Below, in pieces: positions 1 to 8,791 of a stretch of DNA of 64,000 bases (position 1 is its first letter; each line of letters starts with the position of its first letter). Position numbers and translations under genes: made by a program. The DNA lies in assembly GCF_007991635.1 (NCBI RefSeq), contig NZ_BJYS01000028.1, positions 1 through 64,000 of the forward strand, read 5' to 3'. The notes under the pieces are model-generated. The model worked only from the letters and a program-made list of their open reading frames with translations. It was not told the origin of the DNA and did no database searches. This stretch comes from Adhaeribacter aerolatus (GTDB lineage: Bacteria; Bacteroidota; Bacteroidia; Cytophagales; Hymenobacteraceae).

Positions 1-1
1 G

Positions 2-1216
2 CAAGCCTTCGCGCAGGATATTTTTACTTTGTTTGAAAAGGCCATTGAAACTACCGATGCCACCGATTTTTACGAAAACTACTTTTCTGTTCCGGATACT
101 TTAAACTTTTTTGATTTTAAAACCAGGCTCAATTGGCTCGCCTTTGGGTCTTACTTACCGGGGCCTGATACCAAACGGGAGTTCAATGACGAAATGGCCG
201 ATCTGGTAAATACAACCCCGGCCGGGTTGCAACTGCCAATGCTGGATAAAATAATGTATATGTACCGCGAGAAGTTTTTGTACAGCTACCGGTATTCTTT
301 CGGCGCACTAAACGCCCCTGAATTATTTGCCAATCTAGCCATTTGCCCGGCACCTAAAAAAGAAGAAATCAAGAACCTGGCTTTGGTACACAGCGGCAAA
401 TTTACGTACGAAGGCTCTGAAAATAATCATTTCCTGTTCCGGCACCTGTTTACCAAGACGCTTTATAAAGTACGGCAAGACTCGGTGCAGGCGCCACCTA
501 CCGACGACAAAGCAAAAAAAACTTATGATTTTTCGGTAATTAAATGGAATAACGACTGGTGGATAACCGGTATGATGGTAGTAAACGAATTGAAACCGGC
601 TGAAATAGCTAATTACCAGAAACAACCTTTTACCAAATTCTGGATGTATGGCCCGGAAGAAGCAGAAAAATTACAGAAAAGCGTAGACCTGATGCATGCT
701 TCTTTTGTAGAATATTATGGCAGCCCTTTAGCTACTTTCAATAGTCCGGAAGAGTTAGAATCATCGTTGCAGGATTATTTCGATTTTCATGCGGAGAAAC
801 AGGGTGCAGCGGACGAGAATTATAGAAAAAAGCGGTTATCTTCCCGAAAAGAGCAGGAAAAATTAACCGCCTCGGCTATTCAGAACCTACCCGATGAAGA
901 AAAGCCTACCGGTATTTTCTTTGTGAAAGGGGTGGGTACTGTTACTATTTCGAATATAGCCGAGATAATCCGGCGCATGGAAGCTGAATCGTTGAGCAGT
1001 GACGAACAGTTAAAATTATTCCTGGATTTAAGTATAAATCTATTGCCAGCGGTAGCCGAATATTTACTTCAGCATTACCCCACCAAAAATGTAAAATTTC
1101 CGATTCCGGGCAGCCAGGTAGATGCGTTAGAAAATATGGCTTATTTCTGGCGCTATTATAATCCCGAGGAATTCGGCCCCATTTACCCGCTGGTAACTAC
1201 AGTTGAATTTGAATAA
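2..1216 (+). CDS. Uncharacterised protein, 5'-truncated by window edge
   Basis: The reading frame is open from base 2 to the TAA at 1214-1216, so the gene begins before the window. The first possible in-window start is a TTG at 29, which I do not regard as the real start. About 404 residues are visible. The protein is soluble-looking, with no membrane segment, and rich in aromatic and charged residues (for example NNDWWITGMM near residue 180 and YFWRYYNPEEFGPIYP near the end). I do not recognise a domain. It converges on metG, and a hairpin lies between the two genes. Function unknown. Confidence 0.8.
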   Translation, partial: QAFAQDIFTLFEKAIETTDATDFYENYFSVPDTLNFFDFKTRLNWLAFGSYLPGPDTKREFNDEMADLVNTTPAGLQLPMLDKIMYMYREKFLYSYRYSFGALNAPELFANLAICPAPKKEEIKNLALVHSGKFTYEGSENNHFLFRHLFTKTLYKVRQDSVQAPPTDDKAKKTYDFSVIKWNNDWWITGMMVVNELKPAEIANYQKQPFTKFWMYGPEEAEKLQKSVDLMHASFVEYYGSPLATFNSPEELESSLQDYFDFHAEKQGAADENYRKKRLSSRKEQEKLTASAIQNLPDEEKPTGIFFVKGVGTVTISNIAEIIRRMEAESLSSDEQLKLFLDLSINLLPAVAEYLLQHYPTKNVKFPIPGSQVDALENMAYFWRYYNPEEFGPIYPLVTTVEFE

Positions 1217-1220
1217 GAAA

Positions 1221-1247
1221 AGCTGCGCCAGAATCACCGACGCAGCT
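1221..1247. terminator. Hairpin between convergent genes
   Basis: AGCTGCG and CGCAGCT form a 7-bp stem with a 13-nt loop. Read on the minus strand it is followed by TTTTCTTATTC, so it best serves metG. The plus-strand side has no clear T-tract. Confidence 0.5.
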
Positions 1248-1272
1248 CTTAAACAAGCTTCTAAACTAAAAA

Positions 1273-3309
1273 TTAAGAAATGCCGCTGCCCGGTTTCACT
1301 GCTGTGGAAGGTTGCACAAAAGTCAGGCTGCCGTCCGCATTCTCGGCCATTAAAATCATGCCCTGGCTCTGAATGCCTTTTATTTCGCGGGGCGCCAGGT
1401 TTACCAGTACCGATACCTGTTGCCCAATAATAGCTTCGGGTACAAAATGCTCGGCAATCCCGCTTACAATAGTCCGCTGGTCAATGCCCGTATCAATTTT
1501 TAGTTTCAGCAGTTTTTTGGTTTTGGCTACTTTCTCAGCCTCCAGAATGGTACCTACCCGAATATCCATTTTAGAGAAATCCTCGAAAGAAATATTTTCT
1601 TTCGCCGGATTAGCCGAAGCGTTAGCTAGCTGATTGGCTATTTTGGTATCTAATAATTTTTGTACCTGCGCCTGCACGGTTTCATCCTCAATTTTCTGAA
1701 ATAACAACGCAGCTTCGCCTAACTGATGATCAGCTATAAGGTAATCGGGTGCGCCGGCAGCGGCCCATTCATCGGTTCTGATGCCTAACATGGCAGCCAG
1801 TTTGCGGGCGGTTTCGGGCAGAAATGGCTCCGAAACAATGGTGAGGCTGGCGGCAATTTGCAAGGCAATATTTAAAATGGTTTTTACCCGTTCCTCATCG
1901 GTTTTAATAATTTTCCAGGGTTCGGTATCGGCTAAATATTTATTACCCAATCGGGCCAGGTTCATTAACTCACTTAAAGCCTCCCGGAACCGATATCGCT
2001 CAATTAAATCGGCAATGGTTTGGGGGAAAGCTTTTAACTCATCCAGCACCATTACATCGGCGGTTTGCAGTTCGGCTTTAGCCGGTACCTTGCCGTCGAA
2101 ATATTTATGCGTCAGTACCACCGCCCGGTTAATAAAATTACCAAATATGGCCAACAACTCGTTGTTGTTGCGGGCCTGGAAATCTTTCCAGGTAAAATCA
2201 TTGTCTTTGGTTTCGGGGGCATTGGCGCACAATACATAGCGCAGCACATCGGCTTTGCCGGGGAAATCTGCCAAATATTCGTGCAGCCACACCGCCCAGT
2301 TGCGCGAAGTAGATATTTTATCACCTTCCAGGTTCAGGAATTCGTTGGCCGGTACGTTGTCTGGCAGAATATAATCGCCGTGCGCTTTCAGCATTACCGG
2401 AAAAATAATACAATGAAACACAATATTATCTTTGCCGATAAAGTGCACCAGTTTGGTATCTTCGTCCTGCCAGTAGGTTTGCCAATCCGGAGTTAAGTCT
2501 TTCGTAGCCGAAATATAGCCGATGGGCGCATCAAACCACACGTACAGCACTTTGCCTTTGGCTTCCTCCAGCGGCACCGGCACTCCCCAATCTAAATCGC
2601 GGGTAACGGCGCGGGGTTGCAGACCGCCGTCTATCCAGCTTTTGCATTGCCCGTATACGTTGGCTTTCCATTCCTGGTGGCCTTCTATAATCCATTCGCG
2701 CAGCCAGTTTTCGTACTTATCCAGGGGTAAGTACCAGTGCTTGGTTTCCTTCATCACGGGCTTTTCGCCGCTGAGCATACTTTTGGGATTTATCAGGTCG
2801 GTGGCATTTAAGCTCGAACCGCAGCTCTCGCACTGGTCGCCGTACGCATTTTCGTTGCCGCACTTGGGGCAGGTACCCACAATGTAGCGGTCAGCCAGAA
2901 ATTGCTGGTTTTTCTCGTCGAAATATTGCTGAGAGGTTTTTTCTTCGAATATGCCTTTATCGTATAGATTCGTAAAGAAACCGGCTGCTGTTTCGTGGTG
3001 GGTCTGGTTGGAGGTGCGGGAATAAATATCGAAAGAAATATTAAAGTCGGCAAAAGAATCTTTAATTAGCTGATGGTATTTATCGACTACCTGTTGCGGC
3101 GTGGCGTTTTCTTTTTGCGCCCTAATGGTGATGGGCACGCCGTGTTCGTCGGAGCCGCAAACAAATTTAACATCGCGGCCCTGCGCACGCAGGTAACGTA
3201 CATAAATATCGGCCGGCAGGTATACCCCCGCCAGGTGCCCGATGTGTACCGGCCCATTGGCGTAAGGTAAGGCCGCCGTTACGGTGTAGCGTTTATAGTT
3301 TTTTGTCAT
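1273..3309 (-). CDS. metG: Methionine--tRNA ligase with C-terminal tRNA-binding domain
   Basis: Charges tRNA(Met) with methionine in the cytoplasm. The 678-residue protein has the class I signature HIGH at residues 22-25 and four zinc-knuckle cysteines at 148, 151, 161 and 164. The KMSKS loop is present as KISTS (332-336), the form usual in Bacteroidota. From about residue 573 a Trbp111/EMAP-type tRNA-binding domain follows ([13 protein letters not shown], then a conserved GMILMA stretch), as in long bacterial MetRS. The gene is monocistronic, with an exact TATATTTG -7 box about 20 nt upstream. Length and domain order are normal for the family. Confidence 0.98.
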   Translation of the reverse strand: MTKNYKRYTVTAALPYANGPVHIGHLAGVYLPADIYVRYLRAQGRDVKFVCGSDEHGVPITIRAQKENATPQQVVDKYHQLIKDSFADFNISFDIYSRTSNQTHHETAAGFFTNLYDKGIFEEKTSQQYFDEKNQQFLADRYIVGTCPKCGNENAYGDQCESCGSSLNATDLINPKSMLSGEKPVMKETKHWYLPLDKYENWLREWIIEGHQEWKANVYGQCKSWIDGGLQPRAVTRDLDWGVPVPLEEAKGKVLYVWFDAPIGYISATKDLTPDWQTYWQDEDTKLVHFIGKDNIVFHCIIFPVMLKAHGDYILPDNVPANEFLNLEGDKISTSRNWAVWLHEYLADFPGKADVLRYVLCANAPETKDNDFTWKDFQARNNNELLAIFGNFINRAVVLTHKYFDGKVPAKAELQTADVMVLDELKAFPQTIADLIERYRFREALSELMNLARLGNKYLADTEPWKIIKTDEERVKTILNIALQIAASLTIVSEPFLPETARKLAAMLGIRTDEWAAAGAPDYLIADHQLGEAALLFQKIEDETVQAQVQKLLDTKIANQLANASANPAKENISFEDFSKMDIRVGTILEAEKVAKTKKLLKLKIDTGIDQRTIVSGIAEHFVPEAIIGQQVSVLVNLAPREIKGIQSQGMILMAENADGSLTFVQPSTAVKPGSGIS

Positions 3310-3327
3310 AATGCAGGTTTAAAGTCA

Positions 3328-3335
3328 CAAATATA
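3328..3335 (-). promoter_or_regulatory. Bacteroidota -7 element upstream of metG
   Basis: On the minus strand the bases read TATATTTG, an exact TAnnTTTG match 18 nt before the metG ATG. I do not see a matching TTG -33 element. Confidence 0.45.
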
Positions 3336-3522
3336 CGTAAATGGTGTAAGTGTTGGCTTGCCTATATTTATACCGCCCAATCAGCTAAAAGCGTTTTCGG
3401 CCATGCAAAGGCGGAACAGATAAGAAAATAGGGCAATAATTTATTCTAACCCAAATACTTCAGAATTTTGTTGCCCCGGTAAAAACCCTTCAATTCAATT
3501 AATTATATTTTAGGCTGTTGTT

Positions 3523-4059
3523 ATGGAAAAAACTGAGAAAAAAGAAGAAAAGAAGAAATCCGGCAAAAAGAAAGTTGCCTCAAAAGATGCTCCTTTAACC
3601 CTTTCGTTGGAGAAAATAGAACGGGAGTTTAATAAAAAAATGAAAGGAGTGGTAAAGGAGGTAAAAAAAGATACCAAAAAGGCGATTAAAAATATTATTA
3701 AAGAGGCACGCCAGAAACTTAAGGATAGCGCAGCATTAATTATGAAGGATTTGCTGAAAAATGCCGAACCTAAACCAGAAAATATTACCACCCCGGAAAC
3801 AGAACAGCCAGTAGTTGAAGCAGAGCCGATTGATAATGCCTTAGATTATAATAACCAACCAACCCCACCTGAAGCGCCCGGGAAAGAAGAAAACGAAGCC
3901 GCCTTAGCCCCTGCTCCACCAAAAACAACCAATTCCCGAGTCAGGAAAACAAGAGCTACTACCGGGGCTGAATCAGGAGCTACCAACCCCACCAGAACCC
4001 GAAAGCCCACAGCTCCCAAAGCTAATCCCGCCGATATGTCAGATACGGAGCGTGAATGA
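3523..4059 (+). CDS. Lysine-rich protein with Pro/Ala/Thr-rich tail, unknown function
   Basis: A 178-residue protein with an extremely basic N-terminal half: about 30 lysines in the first 75 residues, with amphipathic helical spacing around residues 25-75. A long acidic and Pro/Ala/Thr-rich segment follows (80-135). The C-terminus is a second basic tail with RTRK/KPTAPKA motifs, resembling histone H1-like or nucleoid-associated tails. There is no signal peptide or membrane helix. It starts with ATG at 3523 and is divergent from metG. A DNA-binding or RNA-binding role is only an inference from charge; no family is recognised. Confidence 0.7.
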   Translation: MEKTEKKEEKKKSGKKKVASKDAPLTLSLEKIEREFNKKMKGVVKEVKKDTKKAIKNIIKEARQKLKDSAALIMKDLLKNAEPKPENITTPETEQPVVEAEPIDNALDYNNQPTPPEAPGKEENEAALAPAPPKTTNSRVRKTRATTGAESGATNPTRTRKPTAPKANPADMSDTERE

Positions 4060-4221
4060 AATAGCCTATAACCAAAAATCCTTATTAATTTCTTATTAAT
4101 GATTAACCCAAACAAGCATTGGCTTTACTGTGGACGGGTGGCCTGAACGTAACAATGGCCTGTCACTTAAAGCAATATTGGGAACTACCTGAAAGGATAT
4201 AAGATAGGAAGTGGTTAAGAC

Positions 4222-4545
4222 CTAGCGGATAGTATCGGCTCTGGGACGGCCTAATTCCATGGTACGGACTTCAACAGGCTCGTTGTGCGGCTTAGTCTGG
4301 CCCCAGTCTTCAATATTTTTTTTTCGGTTTATTTCACTAGCCTGGTTATTCAGGTTAGGCTGGCGGAGAATAGGCCGGGTATCGGCGTTGTTATAAATGG
4401 CGCGACGATCCGCATCACTTTGTATCGTGCTGGGGACCGTCGCATTAGTCTCGTTAGTTTCCCGGGCGGAAGTACAGGCTATCATCATCAAACCAACTCC
4501 TGCCATTATAGCTTGCGCTGCCTTACTTGTCCGCTCCCCACTCAT
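4222..4545 (-). CDS. Small putative lipoprotein, unknown function
   Basis: A 107-residue protein. The N-terminus has a short hydrophobic stretch (AIMAGVGLMMIAC) ending in a lipobox-like MIAC at Cys24, so it is probably exported and lipidated. The mature part is polar and predicted to be disordered (Asn, Thr, Arg, Asp rich), with no recognisable domain. It lies 47 bp downstream of another small minus-strand gene and could be co-transcribed with it. Confidence 0.55.
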   Translation of the reverse strand: MSGERTSKAAQAIMAGVGLMMIACTSARETNETNATVPSTIQSDADRRAIYNNADTRPILRQPNLNNQASEINRKKNIEDWGQTKPHNEPVEVRTMELGRPRADTIR

Positions 4546-4592
4546 TTTCTCCTTTCTGCTTACCTAACGAGTTTACCATTTACAAAAAGCAT

Positions 4593-4880
4593 TTAAGCTT
4601 CTTTACCTTCCTGCAAAGCCTGGTAACCCACCTCCGTTAACCGCAAACCGGCGGCATCCGGAACGGCATAAGCTTCTTTACTCAGGTGATGTTCGGCCTC
4701 AGCCATGGCATCTTTATAATGCTGATGCTCACTTTTCTCATCCAGATAAGGCAGCAACTGATCGTAGGATAAAACCTCGTTGGCCGGCGTACCAAAATGC
4801 CGGAACGCTTCCATTATCAGCTGCGCGGTGTGTTCTATATTATTGCTAGTTGAACTTAAGTCCATGTTTTTAGTCATCAT
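4593..4880 (-). CDS. Small helical protein, unknown function
   Basis: A 95-residue, soluble, acidic, mostly helical protein. The C-terminal segment GLRLTEVGYQALQEG resembles the wing or recognition-helix end of winged-helix proteins, but the match is too short to name a family. Two adjacent ATG codons (4880 and 4877) could start it. It sits between msrB and the small lipoprotein gene on the same strand. Confidence 0.55.
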   Translation of the reverse strand: MMTKNMDLSSTSNNIEHTAQLIMEAFRHFGTPANEVLSYDQLLPYLDEKSEHQHYKDAMAEAEHHLSKEAYAVPDAAGLRLTEVGYQALQEGKEA

Positions 4881-4943
4881 TCGTACTACTGATACGGGTT
4901 AGCCCTAGCAAAAGGTTATACATAAAGCTTATATAAAATTGTA

Positions 4944-5480
4944 TTATTTTTTCTGGAAGTTTAAAGCCGCCGAATTAAGGCAGTAGCGCAACCCGGTAGG
5001 TTTAGGCCCATCGTCGAAAACATGGCCCAGGTGCGCGCCACAGTTGCTGCACACTACTTCGGTCCGAACCATGCCCAATTCCAGGTCCTGCAGCTCTTTT
5101 ACCACGCGGTTATTCAGCGGTTTGTAAAAACTGGGCCAGCCGGTACCGGAATCGAACTTGGTGGCCGAGCTGAATAATTCCTGGCCGCAGCCGATACAGG
5201 CATAAATACCTTTTTGTTTGTTATTATTGTACTTATTCGCAAAAGGCCGTTCGGTACCCTTCTCACGGGTTACATTATATTGTTCCGGGGTAAGTTGCTG
5301 CCGCCACTCCGCTTCGGTTTTTACCACCGCATAAGTGGTTTTCCCCTGATTCAGGGCATTTACTTTTTGGTTGGGCAATGGTGCTCCGCCGGTAGCTGCC
5401 GTACCACCTTCTTTTTTCTGCTGGGCACAAGCCGATAAGGCCATTGTACAAACCAGCAACAGGTTAAAAATTATTTTCAT
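4944..5480 (-). CDS. msrB: Peptide-methionine (R)-S-oxide reductase, predicted lipoprotein
   Basis: Reduces methionine-R-sulfoxide in oxidised proteins. From ATG 5480 the product has 178 residues and begins with a lipoprotein signal (hydrophobic 3-15, lipobox ALSAC with Cys18), so it is expected in the envelope. The MsrB fold follows: zinc cysteines 95, 98, 144 and 147, the GTGWPSFY motif at 112-119, and catalytic Cys167 in RYCLNS. I rejected an upstream in-frame start at 5540 because it would bury the signal peptide behind 20 polar residues. The gene appears to be monocistronic. Confidence 0.95.
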   Translation of the reverse strand: MKIIFNLLLVCTMALSACAQQKKEGGTAATGGAPLPNQKVNALNQGKTTYAVVKTEAEWRQQLTPEQYNVTREKGTERPFANKYNNNKQKGIYACIGCGQELFSSATKFDSGTGWPSFYKPLNNRVVKELQDLELGMVRTEVVCSNCGAHLGHVFDDGPKPTGLRYCLNSAALNFQKK

Positions 5481-5659
5481 CTGGTATAAATATTTATTGG
5501 GTGCTGTTTTTTTAAGAAGCATACGAGTAGTTAAAGGCAATCAGTTTGACAAGCTTGAAAAAGAGTTATTACCTACGAAACTTTTTTAAACCTAAATTTC
5601 TTTATAAAAACTACAGTCCGAAGCTTTAACCGATAGTATTTTTTCCGGTTAATTTTTTG

Positions 5660-5667
5660 TATCTTTG
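5660..5667 (+). promoter_or_regulatory. Bacteroidota -7 element of typA
   Basis: TATCTTTG is an exact TAnnTTTG match followed by CGGCC, 18 nt before the typA ATG. It contains the TTG at 5665 that otherwise looks like an in-frame start. Confidence 0.7.
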
Positions 5668-5685
5668 CGGCCTGAAATAAAAAAA

Positions 5686-7497
5686 ATGAGTCAGAATATT
5701 CGAAACATTGCGATTATCGCACACGTTGACCACGGCAAAACTACCCTGGTTGATAAAATCATCCACGCATCTAAAATCTTTTCCGAACACCAACACTTCG
5801 ATGATCTGATTCTGGATAATAACGATCTGGAACGGGAAAGAGGTATAACCATCGTTTCCAAGAACGTGTCGGTTCGGTATAAAGATGTAAAAATAAATAT
5901 TATTGACACCCCGGGCCACGCCGACTTTGGCGGGGAAGTAGAACGGGTATTAAAAATGGCCGACGGCGTTTTGTTACTGGTAGATGCCTTTGAGGGCGCT
6001 ATGCCGCAAACCCGTTTTGTGTTAAGCAAAGCCATTTCGTTAGGTTTAAAGCCAATTGTGGTAGTAAACAAAGTAGATAAAGAAAACTGCCGCCCCGACG
6101 AAGTACACGAACAGGTTTTTGACCTGATGTTTAACCTCGGCGCCACCGAAGACCAGCTGGACTTTGTAACCTTATACGGTTCGAGCAAACAAGGCTGGAT
6201 GAGCACCGACTGGCAGCAGAAAACCGAAGATATTACGCCGTTGCTGGATGCCATTGTAAATGTAATTCCGGCAGCGCCTACACTGGATGGTACCCCGCAA
6301 ATGCAAATCACTTCGCTTGATTATTCGTCTTTTGTGGGCCGGATTGCCATTGGAAGGGTACACCGCGGCACCTTAACCGAAGGCGAAGCCATTAGCTTGT
6401 GCAAACGCGATGGTTCTATCAAGAAAATGCGCATCAAAGACATTCACATTTTCGAAGGTTTGGGTAAAGTAAAAGTGCCCAGCGTATCGTCTGGTGAAAT
6501 TTGCGCGATTACCGGTATTGAAGGTTTTGACATTGGCGATACCATTGCCGATGCCGAAATGCCCGAAGCGCTGGCCCGGATCTCGATTGATGAGCCAACC
6601 ATGAACATGTTGTTTACCATTAACAACTCACCGTTTTTTGGCCGGGAAGGTAAATATGTAACCTCCCGCCACTTACGCGACCGGTTATACAAAGAAATTG
6701 AGAAAAACCTGGCTTTGCGGGTAGAAGAAACCGACAAAGAAGATACCTTCCTGGTGTACGGCCGGGGTATTCTGCACTTGTCGGTATTAATCGAAACCAT
6801 GCGCCGCGAAGGCTACGAATTACAAGTAGGGCAGCCGCAGGTAATATTTAAAGAAATTGACGGTCAGCGCCACGAGCCCATGGAGCACCTGGTAGTAGAT
6901 GTGCCCGAAGAAACGGCTGGTAAAGTAATTGAACTGGTGACCCAGCGCAAAGGTGAATTAACCATTATGGAGCCGAAAGGCGACTTACAGCACCTGGAAT
7001 TTAATATTCCGGCGCGGGGCTTAATTGGTTTACGTAACAATGTTTTAACCGCTACCGCCGGCGAAGCCATTATGAACCACCGTTTCATCAGCTACGAACC
7101 GCACAAAGGTCCTATTCCAGGCCGTATTAATGGTTCGCTTATTTCGCTGGAAACTGGTCCGGGCACGGCGTATTCTATCGATAAATTACAGGACCGCGGG
7201 GCATTCTTTGTGGATCCAGGGGAAGAAGTATATGCAGGCCAGGTAATTGGTGAACACAGCCGCGGCAACGACATTACCGTTAATATTCAGAAAGGCAAGC
7301 AGCTGACCAACATGCGGGCTTCCGGTTCGGATAATAACGTGAAAATTGCCCCGAAAAAGCAATTCTCTTTAGAAGAAGCCATGGAATATATCCAGAAAGA
7401 TGAATTATTGGAGGTTACACCCAAGAGCATCCGGATGCGGAAAATATACCTGGACGAGAACGACCGCAAACGCTACGAAAAACGCGACGAAGAATAA
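5686..7497 (+). CDS. typA: Translational GTPase TypA/BipA
   Basis: Ribosome-associated GTPase of the EF-G family, linked to 50S assembly and stress growth. From ATG 5686 it has 603 residues. G1 is AHVDHGKT (12-19), the switch I RGIT is at 52-55, G3 DTPGH is at 74-78, and G4 NKVD is at 128-131. Domain II and the EF-G-like domains III and V follow, then the BipA-specific C-terminus (RGLIGLRNN, then INGSLISLETG). I chose the ATG over the in-frame TTG at 5665, because that TTG is the end of the -7 promoter box. A strong terminator follows. Confidence 0.98.
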   Translation: MSQNIRNIAIIAHVDHGKTTLVDKIIHASKIFSEHQHFDDLILDNNDLERERGITIVSKNVSVRYKDVKINIIDTPGHADFGGEVERVLKMADGVLLLVDAFEGAMPQTRFVLSKAISLGLKPIVVVNKVDKENCRPDEVHEQVFDLMFNLGATEDQLDFVTLYGSSKQGWMSTDWQQKTEDITPLLDAIVNVIPAAPTLDGTPQMQITSLDYSSFVGRIAIGRVHRGTLTEGEAISLCKRDGSIKKMRIKDIHIFEGLGKVKVPSVSSGEICAITGIEGFDIGDTIADAEMPEALARISIDEPTMNMLFTINNSPFFGREGKYVTSRHLRDRLYKEIEKNLALRVEETDKEDTFLVYGRGILHLSVLIETMRREGYELQVGQPQVIFKEIDGQRHEPMEHLVVDVPEETAGKVIELVTQRKGELTIMEPKGDLQHLEFNIPARGLIGLRNNVLTATAGEAIMNHRFISYEPHKGPIPGRINGSLISLETGPGTAYSIDKLQDRGAFFVDPGEEVYAGQVIGEHSRGNDITVNIQKGKQLTNMRASGSDNNVKIAPKKQFSLEEAMEYIQKDELLEVTPKSIRMRKIYLDENDRKRYEKRDEE

Positions 7498-7519
7498 AAT
7501 TCAGAAATTTAAATTTAAA

Positions 7520-7549
7520 AAGGTACTGCGCGGCAGTGCCTTTTTTTTT
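7520..7549 (+). terminator. Rho-independent terminator after typA
   Basis: GGTACTGC and GCAGTGCC pair (one G-T) around a GCG loop and are followed by nine T residues. Confidence 0.9.
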
Positions 7550-7690
7550 CTCCATACTTTAAACAAAATACCAGCATTACCACTTTATGTTTTCAGATTG
7601 CAGCCCTTTTTAAAATTTTAAGTAAGAACAACTTGTAATTGCGATTACCTTTAAAGCATAAAATGCGTACACGCGGTGGTAGTTTAGCCA

Positions 7691-7720
7691 TTGGTTGGGC
7701 CAAATAAAATAATAAATTTG
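7691..7720 (+). promoter_or_regulatory. Bacteroidota promoter for the mla leader
   Basis: TTG at 7691-7693, a 19-nt spacer, then TAAATTTG at 7713-7720. Both elements and the spacing fit the Bacteroidota housekeeping consensus. Transcription would begin near 7727, about 240 nt before the mlaE start codon. Confidence 0.65.
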
Positions 7721-7726
7721 CCCTGC

Positions 7727-7862
7727 GTTCATCTCTCTTAAAAAAGAATTGATGATAAATCAGCGTTGCAAAAGAGATAAGAAGGAGCGGCGGCAGAAAA
7801 ACAGTTGCGTCAATGAGCTTGACATGTTGGTTTGAGACTGAAAGATAATCTCTTTTTTGTAT
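7727..7862 (+). ncRNA. Candidate structured leader or small RNA upstream of mlaE
   Basis: Directly downstream of the promoter, ATCTCTC (7731-7737) can pair with AGAGAT (7773-7778). The longer AAAAGAGAT (7770-7778) can instead pair perfectly with ATCTCTTTT (7848-7856), which runs into TTTTTTG. A small internal hairpin GTCAA/TTGAC lies at 7809-7823. This is either an attenuator-like leader or a short independent RNA ending in the T-run. It matches no riboswitch class I can recognise. Confidence 0.35.
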
Positions 7863-7863
7863 C

Positions 7864-7889
7864 AGTTACCAGGTTAATACCTGGTAACT
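7864..7889. repeat. Perfect 10-bp inverted repeat in the mla leader
   Basis: AGTTACCAGG and CCTGGTAACT flank TTAATA. No T-tract follows, so it is more likely an RNA hairpin or an operator than a terminator. It lies 80 bp before mlaE. Confidence 0.6.
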
Positions 7890-7968
7890 AATTTATAATA
7901 CTTGCTTCCGGGTAGCCCGGCAGCATGCTAAGAAACATCTAAATTAACGTTAGGCATACCTAAACCGA

Positions 7969-8781
7969 ATGGATACAGATGAACCTGTAATAAAACCACC
8001 CAAACGCCGCTATCTTATTTCCAGAAAAGTGGACCGGGTGTTTCTTAATCTTTATGATGTATACACTTTTGTTTTACGCTTTTTTAAGGAGGTATTTTTT
8101 CCGCCTTATGAGTTTAAAGAAATAATAAAACAATTTTACGAAGTAGGGCTGCGCTCCTTGCCGCTTATTTCGCTTACCGGTTTTATTATTGGTATTGTAT
8201 TTACAAACCAATCGCGGCCCTCGCTTACCGAATTTGGGGCTACCTCGTGGTTACCCGCTTTAATTTCGATTGCTATTGTGCGGGCTTTGGGTCCTTTGGT
8301 TACCGCTATTATTGCCGCCGGGCGGGTCGGGTCCAGCATTGGCGCCGAAATTGGGTCGATGAAAGTAACCGAACAAATTGATGCCATGGAAGTATCAGCC
8401 ACCAACCCGTATAAATTCCTGGTGGTTTCGCGGGTGCTGGCTACTACCCTCATGATTCCGATTTTAATGATGTACACCGTTTTTGTAGCCTTAATGGGGG
8501 CGTACGTTAATGTGCACCAGCACGAGCAAACCAGTTTTGCTACCTTTATGGTCGATGTTTTCGATGCGATTACATTTCTGGATATTTTTGCCTCGGTTTT
8601 TAAATCGTTTCTTTTTGGCTTTACAATTGGTATGGTGGGTTGCTACAAAGGGTATAATTCCTCAAAAGGTACCGAAGGCGTAGGCAAAGCAGCTAACTCG
8701 TCGGTAGTTACAGCCATGGTGCTCATTTTTATCGAAGAGTTGTTAACCATGCAGATCATTAACGCCATCCGTTCGATGTAA
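7969..8781 (+). CDS. mlaE: MlaE-family ABC transporter permease
   Basis: Inner-membrane permease of an Mla/MCE phospholipid-transport ABC system. The 270-residue protein has a cytoplasmic amphipathic N-terminus, then about five membrane segments. The family core is visible: GFIIGIVFTNQ near 65, then RALGPLVTAIIAAGRVGS (about 105-122), followed by GAEIGSMKVTEQIDAMEV, the coupling helix to the ATPase. Ten bp separate it from mlaF and the third gene abuts that, so this is a three-gene operon. No MlaC (periplasmic chaperone), MlaB (STAS) or MlaA gene is adjacent. Confidence 0.93.
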   Translation: MDTDEPVIKPPKRRYLISRKVDRVFLNLYDVYTFVLRFFKEVFFPPYEFKEIIKQFYEVGLRSLPLISLTGFIIGIVFTNQSRPSLTEFGATSWLPALISIAIVRALGPLVTAIIAAGRVGSSIGAEIGSMKVTEQIDAMEVSATNPYKFLVVSRVLATTLMIPILMMYTVFVALMGAYVNVHQHEQTSFATFMVDVFDAITFLDIFASVFKSFLFGFTIGMVGCYKGYNSSKGTEGVGKAANSSVVTAMVLIFIEELLTMQIINAIRSM

Positions 8782-8791
8782 ACCTGACTGT

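Noticed and set aside
1203-1430. 75-codon plus-strand frame at the 3' end of metG
   Set aside because: It lies mainly antisense to the strongly supported metG tRNA-binding domain and spans the hairpin; treated as a shadow.
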